Below, in pieces: positions 8,670-18,355 of a stretch of 64,000 nt of DNA; the first letter of the stretch is position 1; each line of letters starts with the position of its first letter. The stretch covers positions 1 to 64,000 of the forward strand of contig CAVRDP010000035.1 in the NCBI GenBank assembly GCA_963719885.1, in the 5' to 3' direction. This stretch comes from JANXQG01 sp963719885 (GTDB lineage: Bacteria; Planctomycetota; Planctomycetia; Pirellulales; Thermoguttaceae). The notes under the pieces were generated by a model. That model had not been told where the DNA came from. It saw nothing but the letters and a program-made list of their open reading frames with translations, and made no database searches. Both the position numbers and the translations under genes were made by a program.

Positions 8670-9403
8670 ATGAGCCCGAGCCGCTGTGTCGTGCTCGTGC
8701 CCTTTGCCACGCACATTGCGCCGGCCTGCGAGCAAGGCCTCATTGAACTCCAGCGCCGCGGCTACCAGGTGTGGCGGGTGGGCGGCTATGCGAACATCGA
8801 CCAGGGCCGCAACCAGATGGCCACCGACGCCCTGGCGGCCGGCTTCGAAGAAACCTTCTGGATCGACGCCGATATTGACTTCCATCCCGACGCCGTCGAG
8901 CGCCTGCGGTCCTACGCCCTGCCCGTCGTCAGCGGCATCTACGCCCGCAAGGGCGCCCGCGCATTGCCGCGCAGACGCTGCCCGGCACCACCAAGTTCGG
9001 CATGGGCAAAGGGACCGGGCTCTGCGAAATCCTGTATGCGGCGACCGGCTTCCTGCACGTCCGCCGCGAGGTCTATGCCACGATCCGGCAAAAACTTGCC
9101 CTGCCGGTCTGCAACGAGGCGTTTGGCCGGCCGACGGTCCCCTTTTTCTTGCCCATGATCCGCCAATACGAGGGCGGCCACTGGTACTTGGGCGACGACT
9201 ACGCCTTTTGCGAGCGGGCCCGGCAGTGCGGGTTCAAGATCATGGCCGACACGTCGATCCGTTTGTGGCACATCGGCGAGTACGCCTACGGCTGGGAAGA
9301 CGCCGGCCTGGAACGCCCGCGGCACGATTCGTTCCTCTTCATGATCGCCGACGGGAAGCCGGCCGAACGCGCTGCGACCCCATCCACCTCGTGTGGATGG
9401 TGA
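8670..9403 (+). CDS. Glycosyltransferase-like protein, second near-full copy, one frameshift
   Basis: ATG 8670 (MSPSRCVVLVPFATHIAP) gives a protein close to the one at 2440, including FWIDADIDF and GDDYAFCERARQ. One base is missing near 8962: GCGCATT here against GCGATT in register in the other copy. The second part therefore reads in another frame to the TGA at 9401. The upstream 150 bases are also similar to those before copy 1, so a gene with its leader was duplicated. The stop codon again falls in a hairpin repeat. Confidence 0.7.
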
Positions 9404-9495
9404 AGGAGGTTGAACAGCTAAGACGCGAGCGGCAAGGCATCAAGACCCCATCCAGCCGGGTACCCTCTGGGTGTGGATCGGTGAATGAGGTTATA
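9376..9495 (+). repeat. Two hairpin repeats, the second carrying a GTAC insert
   Basis: The first unit is the standard ATCCAC-CTCGT-GTGGAT. The second, near 9450-9478, has the same left arm and right flank (TGGATCGGTGAATGAGG). Its loop is enlarged by a segment containing CCGGGTACCC and CTGGGTG. The same enlarged form occurs near 7003-7030 and, in reverse, near 11370-11398. This suggests that a second small element enters the loop of the hairpin repeat. Confidence 0.7.
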
Positions 9496-9547
9496 CAGCT
9501 ATCCCAAGTCCGCGATCTAGCCAAACGGCAGCAACTCGCAGGCCGCT

Positions 9548-11130
9548 TTATGCAGCCGTAGCATGCTGTGCATCTTTGCCATATAGACGCGACTGTTCTG
9601 TCGTAACACGGTAGGTGATGAACTGATCCCAGAGGTCGTTGAGGTAGATGGCTCGCAGCGAGAGGATTGCTTGAGCCCCTTCCAACTCCCAACGCATCCC
9701 GGCGCGCTTGATGCGGTCCTTCACCAGGTGCTTGCAGGCGCCTTCCGCCACGCCACTGGCAATCGGGTAGCCTGCCGCCAAGTATTCGTCATAGCGCATG
9801 TGTTCCTGGTTGTTTTCATAGTACGTAATCGCGGACTCCACGGTGGTCTTGTTCGCCCCCTTCAGCTTGTAGGCCTTCACCAAGGGACGGAGGTTGCGCA
9901 GCACGTAACCGACCTTGCCTTGCAGCAGCATGCGCAGATGATGCGTCACGAATTCTCCCGCCTCCGCACTCTCCTCCGCATACAGGCAATGGGCCACCTC
10001 CCAGAGCCGTTTCAACGCGTGGAACAGGTCCAGAATCCATATGGCCTCGGGAAACCATTCTGCCGCCAACTTCCACAACTGGCGTTCCCCATCCATGACA
10101 CAGATGCACGGCTTCTTGTTTGCCGGGTCCCGCCGACAACACTCCATAAGAATCTCGAAGAACAACATCGGTGCGGCGGCCAACACCTCCCCTTCCTTAA
10201 ACCGGGTCATCTCTGCCCACACATGCTTGTGTTGCGGTTCGGGCCGCTCCCGGGCACGCTTTCGCCGACGCACCTCGTCGATCACGTCTTCGGCAGTACG
10301 AGGGAAGCGGGCTTGGGTGTAAACCGATCCCACATACGCCATCTGTTTTTTCCCGGGGCGCTCCCCGCTGCTTTTCTCTTGCCCCGCCAAACGCTCGACC
10401 GGAGGCGAAGAAGGCGCCTCTTCCTCGACAGCCGTGATTCCTGCCGTTTCCGCGCCTGCGGCATTTCCTCCCTTTTCTCCCACCCCAGCTTCAGACTCTG
10501 CTCGCAACCGCGCCGCCAACGTCCGCCGCATGGGCACACCCTTGCCATCGGCCGTTATCACCAGCAGTTCCTCCTCTTCTTCGGCAGGAGGAACCGCTTC
10601 GCCGCGAAAGTCGTCCACGTACTGCGACATCTCGCGACTCATGTGCTCCGCCGTGCGAACACTCACCGTGGTCCCCAACCAGGCACGGAGCGACTCCACC
10701 GATCCCCCAAAGGCGTCCTGGATGCACAACCGCTGCAACCAGTCCTCCAGCACATAGGAATTCTCTCCAGCGGGCAATCCCAAGGTCGCGTCCAGGGGCG
10801 ACCATCCAATCGCTTGGCCTTCCCGAGTCCCGTAGACTCGGCGGCCGATCAGCAATTCCCCGAAAATCGACAAGTACCGCTTCTCATGCGGCTCGGGCAG
10901 GCGCGCAACGTCTCCCCTTCCCGTTCTACGGTCTCTCCCCGATCCCCATCCCCATGGGCCTCCACGAAGGACCGTAAAAACTCCAGGCACATGGTCATAG
11001 CTCGCGGAAACATCCCGCGTTCCACTTCGTCGAGGCGTCGCCCTTCGCTCAGCGCTTGCTTCAAAAACTCGTGCATCCGCTCAAATTGCTCTTGGGCCTT
11101 GAAAATATCCAGTTCTTTTGTTGAAATCAT
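9548..11130 (-). CDS. ISKra4-family transposase (frameshifted)
   Basis: Translation from ATG 11130 (MISTKELDIFKAQEQFERM) runs to about 10912, where the frame shifts to VARLPEPHEKRYLSIFGE and continues to 9548. Family hallmarks are the LDLFHALKRLWEVAHCLY region around the DDE core (VITADGKGVPM, CVMDGERQLW) and the C-terminal GYPIASGVAEGACKHL plus KRAGMRWELEGAQAIL. The shift could be a sequencing error or, as in some IS families, programmed. Terminal inverted repeats were not identified. The gene points back toward the broken glycosyltransferase copies, so it is a plausible source of local rearrangement. Confidence 0.85.
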
Positions 11131-11903
11131 AGTTGGACCTCTGCTAGCAGAATTTGTGGAAACATGAATTACTCACCTGTTAGCATGAGGTCTTTTTCTT
11201 CTGCTATCAAGCCCTCCTCCCCCGCCGTAAGTCCTTGTCCTACAATGCTCTTAGCGCTAGAGGAAGGCGAGTCACTGCCAGCCAAACAACCTTCTTCACC
11301 ATCCGCACGAGGTGGATGGGGTCGTGTTGGTTTTTGTTCTCCATTTTAGCCATTCAACCTTCTTCACCACCCGCACCCAGGGGGTACCCGGCCGGATGGG
11401 GGCGTTGCGAGATTAGTTTGTCAGGCTGGAAAGCCTGACGCACGGGGCATTGTAACCCGATTCGCTAAGGACTCGCCAAATGGCACGTTCGGCCCGGCAA
11501 TTCGCGAATTCCTCGCTGCTCTGCGGGGGCAGCGGTTGACGGCCATTTTTCCGTGGTAGACTTCGGGTGTGCAATCGCGATTTTGGTGCGGTTGCTCTGC
11601 CATTTCCCGAACCGAGACGCGAAAACTTGCCGGAATACCTCCACCCCTCCCTGGGTGGGAAAGTGTGCAAAAGTACTGACTTTCCGGCCTGCGCGGCAGT
11701 CGGACGAGGCCAGGTGAGGCGAAAAGACGAACTATTCCGCCTTTATCGCCCCGAGATACGTAGAATAGAAGAAGTCGTGCGAGCGACCGGCAGACCGCGG
11801 TGAACTTTGACCTAAGATTTTGTGGAGACTTCCCAGCTTCGACTTGGCCGACCCCTTTTGATTTCCCCAAGCACTGACCGCCAAGCAATTGCAGAGATCG
11901 TCG
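11131..11903. other. Gene-free stretch with hairpin repeats and a promoter-like site
   Basis: I see no convincing gene. The stretch contains two reverse-oriented hairpin repeats (near 11296 and 11358, the latter with the GTAC insert). It also has a promoter-like TTGACG (11536-11541) followed after 15 bases by TAGACT (11557-11562). The latter resembles the boxes before rpsJ and tkt and could serve the gene at 11904, although it is 340 bases away. Confidence 0.5.
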
Positions 11904-12620
11904 ATGGGTTTCCTGAAGAAGTTTTTCCGAAATGTGTTACGTGAAGGCTCGATGCCGGTCGGCACCAGCAGCTTCGAACGCCTCAGCGAAGAGGAATTAG
12001 AAGCCCACCTGGGGGTCGCCCGCTACGGCAACTTCATGTTATCCGACGCCGTGCGGCCGTCTTACGATTTGCAAGTGGTTCCCTCTCAGGGATATCGCCA
12101 CGACGCCTATCGCGACGAGCAAAGCCGGGCCAACGTACCGGTGCTCATGGCAGCCGTGTCTGCCGAGCGAGTGTTCGAAACCTTCATGGATCTCCTCGAT
12201 CCTTTGGGGGGAGTCCTCGACGTGGTCCTGGAGACCAGCCACTGTGGCGAGCCGGAACACGGTACTGCGGGCGGGGGGCACACCGACCTTTATCGCGAGC
12301 ACATCGACGCCCCTGTGCTCAAGAGCATTCTCTGGGAATATGAAGACATGCTGGTCAACGACGGTTGCGCCGGCATCGCCGTGCTCAACCCGGGCATTCC
12401 CCAAGAGATCCAGTTCGACGAACACAAGTTGCTGATCGTCTACGGCGATCGGCTGGACGAGTTCGAGTCGATCTACCGCGAGCACCAGGTCCGTTGCGAC
12501 GACAAGCTGAAATTCATTACGGAAGCGGAACACGTCCATTCCTCCAGCGACCGCTACGCGCAACAGTTCGACGAGTTGAAGACCCGCCTGGGCATGGACG
12601 GCGGTTACGGGGACTATTGA
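11904..12620 (+). CDS. Conserved hypothetical cytosolic protein
   Basis: 238 residues from ATG 11904 (MGFLKKFFRNVLREGSMPVG). A basic N-terminus is followed by an acidic, soluble protein without signal peptide or membrane helices. Notable segments are SRANVPVLMAAVSAERVFETFMDLLDPLG and HKLLIVYGDRLDEFESIYREH. I do not recognise the family; nothing in the neighbours gives a function. GC and codon use match the chromosome, unlike the accessory region before it. Confidence 0.65.
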   Translation: MGFLKKFFRNVLREGSMPVGTSSFERLSEEELEAHLGVARYGNFMLSDAVRPSYDLQVVPSQGYRHDAYRDEQSRANVPVLMAAVSAERVFETFMDLLDPLGGVLDVVLETSHCGEPEHGTAGGGHTDLYREHIDAPVLKSILWEYEDMLVNDGCAGIAVLNPGIPQEIQFDEHKLLIVYGDRLDEFESIYREHQVRCDDKLKFITEAEHVHSSSDRYAQQFDELKTRLGMDGGYGDY

Positions 12621-12742
12621 AGAGAAGGATGAGGGATGAAGGCGGAATGATAAGGGATGAGAGATAAGAGATCATCCTTCATCCCTTATCCTTCATCCTT
12701 CATCCTTCATCCCTCATCCCTCATCTCTCATCCCTCATCCCT
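12621..12742. repeat. GGGATGAGAGATAA-type spacer hairpin
   Basis: Degenerate tandem units of GGGATGAGAGATAAG on the left are followed by ATCCTTCATCCCTTATCC units on the right, so the whole spacer can fold back on itself. The same family recurs at 33795-33930 before secY. It separates two convergent genes here and may act as a bidirectional transcription stop. Confidence 0.75.
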
Positions 12743-13988
12743 ACTCCAGCCCTTCTACCAGCACGTCGCTAAGCGGTGGTAACTCGGCGACATTGCCGCT
12801 ATAGATCGCCTGCTCGAACTGGTCCGCGGCATCCAGCAGGCATTCGACCACTTCCTGGCAGCGGACGGCCACGTTGTTCACTTCCCACAGGTCGTCCGGC
12901 TTGGCGTACAGCTCGGGCGATTCCGTCTTGCGCAAGTACCAGGCTGGCGTGCGGATTGCCCGCTCCGCTCCCGCACCGGCCACGACCAGCCGATCGCGGG
13001 TCGCCACCGGCTCCTCGCGCACCAGCGGCATGAGCGAAACGCCCGTCGGCGAGGGCGGCACGGCAATCCGCCAGGAATCCAGGAGCGTGGCCCAAAGGTC
13101 GGCGGGCTCGACCAAGGCCTGGCTGCGGGCCGTGGCCCCCAAACGGTCGGCCGCTGAACCGCCGGGAAAGCGCAAGAACAGCGGCACGTGAACCAACTCG
13201 CCGTGCAAGGCCTCGTCGCACGGCCCCAACCGCAGATGCTCGCCCATGGGAAAACCGCGCGCGGCCGTGAGCGCCAACATCGTTTTGTGGGCGGCCGGAT
13301 GATCTTCGAGCACATCCAAGAATCCGCCCAAACAAGTATCCAACAGCGCGATTTGCCCGGCGTAGGCCTGCGTGTAGACCAGCAACTCGTCCGGGTCGAA
13401 GCCCGCCTTGAGCATGCGGTCGGGCACGTCGGCCGTGGTCAACAAGGGCGGATCGCTTTCATCCCAATAACGCTCGCGGCATTCCGGCGGCGCATCCCAG
13501 GTCGTGCCCAGGCTGCCCAGGTGGCACCAGAGGAAAAACGGCCGCTTGGCGGTTTGCACCCAATCGACGACCTGCAAGAAGCAACGGGCAAGGTGCGTAT
13601 CTTCGTAGGCCCCTTCGGCGGCCATCTGCGACTGCCAGGGCGGATCGATCTGGAGAAAATCGTCGAACTCGATGGCCAGGGGATGCTCGATCACCGTGCG
13701 GTCGTCGGTCAAGAGCGTGCAGTGTACTCCGGACTCGCGGAGCATCGCCGGCAGCGAGGGACGGTCGGGCACCATGTACTCATGGTCGGGGGTTGGGGCC
13801 AGGGCGTGCCAGCCTTGCCAGTAGGAGCGATAAAGCGGTTCCAATCGCGGCGAATCGACGAGCATCTGGTCGAATACGAACGACTCGGCCGCCAGGCGGT
13901 CGAAGGCCGGCGTTTCGATCCACGTATTGCCGTAGGCGCCCAGGAATCCGCGATGCAGACGATCGATGACCAGACAGATTGCGTTCAC
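12741..13988 (-). CDS. Sulfatase-like alkaline-phosphatase-superfamily protein without the catalytic Cys
   Basis: About 415 residues from GTG 13988 (VNAICLVIDRLHRGFLGAYGNTWIETP), chosen because the sulfatase N-terminal pattern begins there; upstream codons come from spacer repeat. The pattern LGAYGN-x-W-x-E-TPAFDRLAAE is sulfatase-like. The usual C/S-x-P-x-R site is replaced by VDSPRLEPLYR, and the DD metal pair by a single D (VIDRLH). Later segments (ALTAARGFPMGEH; LVHVPLFLRFPGG) fit the family. It may be a pseudo-enzyme or have another hydrolase activity. A GTAC palindrome encodes DHEYMVPD in the middle. Confidence 0.65.
   Translation of the reverse strand: MNAICLVIDRLHRGFLGAYGNTWIETPAFDRLAAESFVFDQMLVDSPRLEPLYRSYWQGWHALAPTPDHEYMVPDRPSLPAMLRESGVHCTLLTDDRTVIEHPLAIEFDDFLQIDPPWQSQMAAEGAYEDTHLARCFLQVVDWVQTAKRPFFLWCHLGSLGTTWDAPPECRERYWDESDPPLLTTADVPDRMLKAGFDPDELLVYTQAYAGQIALLDTCLGGFLDVLEDHPAAHKTMLALTAARGFPMGEHLRLGPCDEALHGELVHVPLFLRFPGGSAADRLGATARSQALVEPADLWATLLDSWRIAVPPSPTGVSLMPLVREEPVATRDRLVVAGAGAERAIRTPAWYLRKTESPELYAKPDDLWEVNNVAVRCQEVVECLLDAADQFEQAIYSGNVAELPPLSDVLVEGLE
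13766..13787. repeat. GTAC palindromic element inside the sulfatase-like gene
   Basis: The core is ACCATG-TACT-CATGGT with CGGGC in front, a perfect 6-bp stem with a 4-nt loop. It is read in frame by the sulfatase-like gene as DHEYMVPD and lies where an ordinary PDRPSLPAML segment would be expected. The same element occurs at 20213, 29477 and 54590. Confidence 0.75.
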
Positions 13989-14094
13989 GAGCGAAAAATC
14001 AGGGGAAGTCAGGAAAGAAACACCCCAGGATTGTAATCGGCGGTGGAGCGCGGAGCCAGGGGAGAAGGGCTGCCAGCACAGCGTGTCACACCGA

Positions 14095-14215
14095 AAAGAT
14101 AAAACCACGAAATACACGAAACACACGAAAAAATAAGCAATCAGACAGAAAAATAAGTGGACAGAAAGATCAGAGGAGGAAAAGAAAATGGTGGAAAAGA
14201 AGATGAAGAAGCGCA
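14095..14215. repeat. GACAGAAAAATAAG-type spacer repeat
   Basis: An A-rich filler containing GACAGAAAAATAAG and GGACAGAAAGAT plus an ACGAAATACACGAAACAC run. The first two motifs recur in the same order near 41012-41045, downstream of another gene. No coding potential is evident. Confidence 0.65.
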
Positions 14216-14301
14216 TGTTCGTGCGGCCGCGTGGGTTGACTTCAGTAGGACCGGGGTGGAAACTGACATGAAACCGAACCCGCCCGCAACGAGGTTCTCC
14301 C

Positions 14302-15345
14302 ATGTTCGCGACTACCGTCTTGCTCTTGGTTTTCGGAATCTCGCAGGCCGCGCAGATCGTTCTTATGGCGATCGTGATCAGAGCGGCGGCACAATGGGCA
14401 AGAATCCCCGGCGTTACGCTAGGACGCTCCGCGCTCGTAACTTTTCAAATAATAGTCGTTTATCTCGTCATCCTCGTGGCTTTTATTGCGACTCAGCCGG
14501 CACTTGCCAGCGCGTCGATTTCCGCTTCTCTGCTCAAACTGTTCGTCGGTCTGATAGGTATTGCGATTCTGATTGGCCTGCCGGTGATCGCTATCCGCAG
14601 CGTCTTCAGGGCTTCATCATGGCAGGCATGGCGAGTTTGGCTGCCAACGTTTCTGCTCTCCTCGTTATTCAGTTGGTCGCTCGCCGCCCTGGTGATCAAG
14701 CCCTTTCTTTCCGAGGCGTTCACAATGCCCACCAACTCCATGGCCCCGACGATCTTGGGCGATCATTTGACCGATGTTTGCCCAACGTGCGGCAAGCCCG
14801 CGTTCGGTTCCCCGCGGCGCGATCGTGAATATCCAGATGGAACGCTCATGATCTGTGGGCAGTTTCACGTCCATGCGAGCAAAGCAGCATCGAAGCTGAG
14901 TGACGGAGACCGCTTCCTGGTCTTGAAAATATTACGGCCACGACGCTGGGACCTGATCGCCTTTCGTTTTCCGGGAGATCCTACGATGAATTATGTCAAG
15001 CGATTGGTCGGCCTGCCCGGGGAGGAAGTTTTCATCAAAGATGGCTCCGTCTGGATCAACGGCCAGCGGTTGGAACCGCCGGAATCGCTGCGGGGCTTAG
15101 AGTTCGTCACCGAGTTCCCGAATGCACACTTCCAACCCAAGATTTGGGGCACGCCCGACCGGTCCGCGAAACTCGGTAAGGGCGAGTATTTCGTGCTGGG
15201 CGACTTTTCGCAGCAGTCCGCCGACTCGCGGCTTTGGGAAACCGGCGCCCCCGGCCATCCCAGCTATGCCGTGCCGGAATCCTATCTCATCGGCGTCGTC
15301 ACGCACATCTACTGGCCGCCCGGCCGCTGGCGGATTCTGCGGTGA
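14302..15345 (+). CDS. lepB: Signal peptidase I with extended membrane N-terminus
   Basis: 347 residues from ATG 14302 (GAGG 8 bases upstream). The enzyme cleaves signal peptides from exported preproteins at the outer face of the membrane. Four or so hydrophobic segments precede the S26 domain. The nucleophile is Ser146 in FTMPTNSMAPTI and the general base is Lys233 in MNYVKRLVGLPGE; GDFSQQSADSR matches box E. A Cys pair (CPTCGKPAF) between the boxes suggests a small metal-binding insert, seen in planctomycete homologues. It is convergent with the polysaccharide export gene 3'. Confidence 0.85.
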   Translation: MFATTVLLLVFGISQAAQIVLMAIVIRAAAQWARIPGVTLGRSALVTFQIIVVYLVILVAFIATQPALASASISASLLKLFVGLIGIAILIGLPVIAIRSVFRASSWQAWRVWLPTFLLSSLFSWSLAALVIKPFLSEAFTMPTNSMAPTILGDHLTDVCPTCGKPAFGSPRRDREYPDGTLMICGQFHVHASKAASKLSDGDRFLVLKILRPRRWDLIAFRFPGDPTMNYVKRLVGLPGEEVFIKDGSVWINGQRLEPPESLRGLEFVTEFPNAHFQPKIWGTPDRSAKLGKGEYFVLGDFSQQSADSRLWETGAPGHPSYAVPESYLIGVVTHIYWPPGRWRILR

Positions 15346-15365
15346 GCATACCAAGGTGGAGCATG

Positions 15366-16631
15366 CTAGATCGTCGCCAGCTTGGTGAAGGTAATGGTCG
15401 AATACATGGGGAAGACGCCGTACAGACCGCGGGTGAAGACCAGGTTGATGAAATCGTCGGCCTCCAGGATGTGGCTCTTGGGCACGATGATCACGTCGCT
15501 GTCGGAAAGCCAGATCTCGCCCTTCGGGCAAGGCTGTTTGCCGCGGAGGGCCCCTTGCAGATCGACCATCGTGGCCATCAGCCGCCAATCGTCGCCGCGG
15601 CGGAAGACCACGACTTGCGAGATGTTCGCACCCACGTTCCAACTCCCCGCCATGGCCAGGGCTTGCAGGATCGTTGTCGGCCCCAGCATCTCGAAACGGC
15701 CCGGCGAATGCACCTCGCCCAGCACGTAGACGTAGCGCGAGGCCCTGGTGACCAGCACGGGAACGATCTCCATGCCCTCGATCTTTTCGCGGTACCGTTC
15801 GTTGACTTCCTGCCGCAACTCGTCGAGCGTCAGGCCCTGGGCGCGGACGTAGCCGATGGCCGTAAGCGAGATCGTGCCGTCGGGCGCCACGCGGACAACT
15901 GCCCCCTGGCCGCCGACGCCGTAGTGGCGATCGACCACCGAACGCAGGTCGTCCAACTGCGTGTTCATTTTCGTGGGCGTGACCGTGATCGAAGGCACTT
16001 TGTAGTACTTCGTGTACAGCTCCTCCAGCGTGTCGCGCAGTTGCGTGATCGTGCGGCCCGCGGCGTGGACTTCGCCCAGCAAGCGAAGCGTGATCATCCC
16101 GTCGGGCTGCAAGATCACGCTGCGATTCAGCTCCGGATCGGAAAACGACTCGACGCGGACCTCGTCGCCCACGTTCAGCTTGTATTGCGTGCGGGTCTCG
16201 TCGCGGGTTATGCGGTAGAGCATGTCCAACTGATCGTCGACGCGGAGGCGATACTCGGCCACGTGTTCGGTCCGCGCGTGGCCGACGTATTCCCCTTGGG
16301 CATAGGTCTGCCAGGCGACGAAACGGGCGTCTTCCCAGCGGCACCCGCGGCCGCAACACGAAGCACACCCGTCGGCACAATCCACGCCACAGATCGAATA
16401 CGGCGCGGCAGGTCCCGGCCCTTGGCACGGGCCGCCGCGAACGCTTGGTCCGGCCGGAATCGGCTCAATGGTCGGATTATCGCCGGTGACGACGGCCGGG
16501 GCGGTGAGCGCGATCAGGGCAAGTACGCCCAAAGATGAAATTCCAAATCGCAAATTCGAAATCTCAAACAAATTCGAAATTCGAAATCCCAATGTCCTAA
16601 ACATCCCCATCTTAGGTGTCGTTTTTCTCAT
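15366..16631 (-). CDS. Wza-like polysaccharide export protein with SLBB domains
   Basis: 421 residues. The Poly_export domain starts at YKLNVGDEVRVESFSDPELN and is followed by further beta-grasp/SLBB units (IVPVLVTRASRYVYVLGEVHSPG, then LSDSDVIIVPKSH). Such proteins form the outer-membrane or periplasmic exit channel for capsule and exopolysaccharide. A Cys-rich segment (CGVDCADGCASCCGRGC) precedes the domain and is unusual. The first 35 codons overlap an AAATTCGAAATTC-type spacer repeat, so the signal sequence is partly repeat-encoded and the true start (16631 or the ATG seven codons later) is uncertain. Confidence 0.8.
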   Translation of the reverse strand: MRKTTPKMGMFRTLGFRISNLFEISNLRFGISSLGVLALIALTAPAVVTGDNPTIEPIPAGPSVRGGPCQGPGPAAPYSICGVDCADGCASCCGRGCRWEDARFVAWQTYAQGEYVGHARTEHVAEYRLRVDDQLDMLYRITRDETRTQYKLNVGDEVRVESFSDPELNRSVILQPDGMITLRLLGEVHAAGRTITQLRDTLEELYTKYYKVPSITVTPTKMNTQLDDLRSVVDRHYGVGGQGAVVRVAPDGTISLTAIGYVRAQGLTLDELRQEVNERYREKIEGMEIVPVLVTRASRYVYVLGEVHSPGRFEMLGPTTILQALAMAGSWNVGANISQVVVFRRGDDWRLMATMVDLQGALRGKQPCPKGEIWLSDSDVIIVPKSHILEADDFINLVFTRGLYGVFPMYSTITFTKLATI

Positions 16632-16697
16632 TTGAACTTTGGTAATTGGAATTTGTTTGGGATTCGTTATTTGATATTCGAGATTTGCTATTTCATC
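16535..16697. repeat. AAATTCCAAATC-type spacer repeat overlapping a gene start
   Basis: Units such as AAATTCGAAATTCGAAATC on the left and TTTGAACTTTGGTAATTGG, TTTGGGATTCG on the right make a fold-back spacer. Related stretches are at 37620-37815 and 40295-40445. Here the left arm is translated as part of the export protein's N-terminus. Confidence 0.7.
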
Positions 16698-18106
16698 CTA
16701 CCGCGTTGTAGGCACAAACGGCGCCGCCGGACTGGCGATCGCTCCGGCCGAAGCGGGGCCGGCTGTTGTTGCCGGCCTTGCCGCCGGATCGATCCACTGA
16801 CCGGACGACTGCGCCAGGGCCGCGGGATTGACCCACTCGACCGTCCCACCCGCCGAGAGACGGGCGTTCCGCTGTCGAGCAATTTGTCCCGCTTTGGCCA
16901 CTTGGGCCTTTTCCGCCGCAAGTTCCGCCAGACGCTGCTGGCCGACCTGGCGGTAGACGACGCTTAGATTGTTCAGGTTCTCCGGGCAGCGGCAAATGAG
17001 CACACTGTGTTCCAACAACTGGCGGGCTGCCGTGTAATCGCCGCTGTGGGCCAGCAGAACGCCCAGGTCGTTCGCCGCCATGTAGTTTCGCGGGCAGACC
17101 AGGATGGCCGCATGAAAGAAGACGATGGCCTTCGCCTCGGGAGCTACGATCTCGGGACTCGGCTTGCCGGCCAGCGCGGCGTGCAACTTGCCCAACGCGC
17201 CCAGGGCCATCGATGCCGACACTTCCTGTCCGGCAGCCAAGGCAAGCTGCTCTTGGGCAAAGGTGAAATACCGGTTCAGGGCCCGCATCGCCTGCAACTG
17301 CTGCGGGGGCACATTCTTGAGCACGGGCGTGCGATGGTTGGCGACAATGGGCGGCAGATCAAGTTCCCCCTCGATCTTTCCACCGGGCGGGATGAAATCC
17401 TGGGCCTCTTTTATGGCCGTCAAGGCGGCGCACAAGGCCTGGCTGTGGACCGTCGTGCTTTCGTCGTTATCCAATCCTTGGGCGATCAGTCGCAGTGCGG
17501 TGGTGAACTCGGCCCGAGCGGCAAAATAGGCCCCGCGGTCGGCCAGTTCGAATCCATGCCGAACTCGCTGGTCGGATTGCACGGCAATCTTTTCCATGGT
17601 TTCCGAACGCATGGGTTGGGGCACGGGCATTGGCCCCACCGGCCGAGAAGCGAGGAGTTGGGGCGGTGCATTCCGTGTGGAAGGCGGGGCTTGCATCCAT
17701 CCCGCAGGGGCCGGTTGTATGGTTGGCGCAAACATTTCCGATTGCGTCGCGATCGATGGCTGTACCGCAATTGTATTTGCGGGACTGCGAATGCCCGCCT
17801 GTGGCACGGTTGTAACGTTTGGGGTTTGGGACGCGGCAGTTCCGTTGGTTGCGGGCGTTTCTGGCAGATATCTGGGCCATCCCGGCGTCACTCGGTCCCA
17901 CGATCGCGAGTCGGCAAGCGTGGCCAGAGCGGCGTTGCGCCTCCGCCGGGACCGCTCGGCCACGGACAGCGGACGAGCCAAGCCAGCCCGATTGCGACCA
18001 GTCCGACTGCGACCAGTCCGATCAGGGCGAATCCGCTGGAAATGGTCCGTCGCGGTGGCTGGCCTGCAAGGCGTCTGACAAGGTGCGCGAAATGGAATTC
18101 GCTCAT
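16698..18106 (-). CDS. Membrane-anchored TPR-like protein (one frameshift)
   Basis: Starts at ATG 18106 (MSEFHFAHLVRRLAGQP) with GGAG nine bases upstream. One transmembrane helix follows (SSGFALIGLVAVGLVAIGLAW). The frame then shifts by one base near 17975 and continues as ARPLSVAERSRRRRNAALATL. A long Pro/Ala/Gln-rich linker precedes helical repeats that resemble TPRs (KAIVFFHAAILVCPRNYMAANDLGVLLAHSGDYTAARQLLEHSV). The topology suggests a single-pass protein with an extracytoplasmic repeat domain. It lies next to the polysaccharide export gene, and a role in envelope assembly is possible but unproven. Confidence 0.7.
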
Positions 18107-18355
18107 AAAATACCGCTCCGTCATGGGTTGACGATACTGCTTGTTGTTTCGGATCGACCGGATTTTCGGATCGGGATAAGCGAAATCGGCCTTCCCGCCC
18201 CAGCGCGGCACTACCTTGTCGGAACAGGTGTTACAGGCGGTTCCAGCGGCCCTGCGCAACCGCGCAGGGCGTTATAATTGGCAAGCCGCTTAGGCGGATT
18301 GACGCTTTTCCACCTGCCGATTAAGCTGGCTAATACAAATAGGGAGGTATCGCGC

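Noticed and set aside
10900..10925. Programmed frameshift in the ISKra4 transposase
   Set aside because: Possible in principle, but no slippery sequence was seen and many other genes in the window show similar single-base losses.
9671..11167. A 498-codon plus-strand ORF
   Set aside because: It is antisense to the ISKra4 transposase, which has clear family motifs.
13989..14303. Membrane-rich N-terminus of the sulfatase-like protein
   Set aside because: The Phe/Ser/Val-rich codons come from the A-rich spacer repeat read backwards; the family start is GTG 13988.
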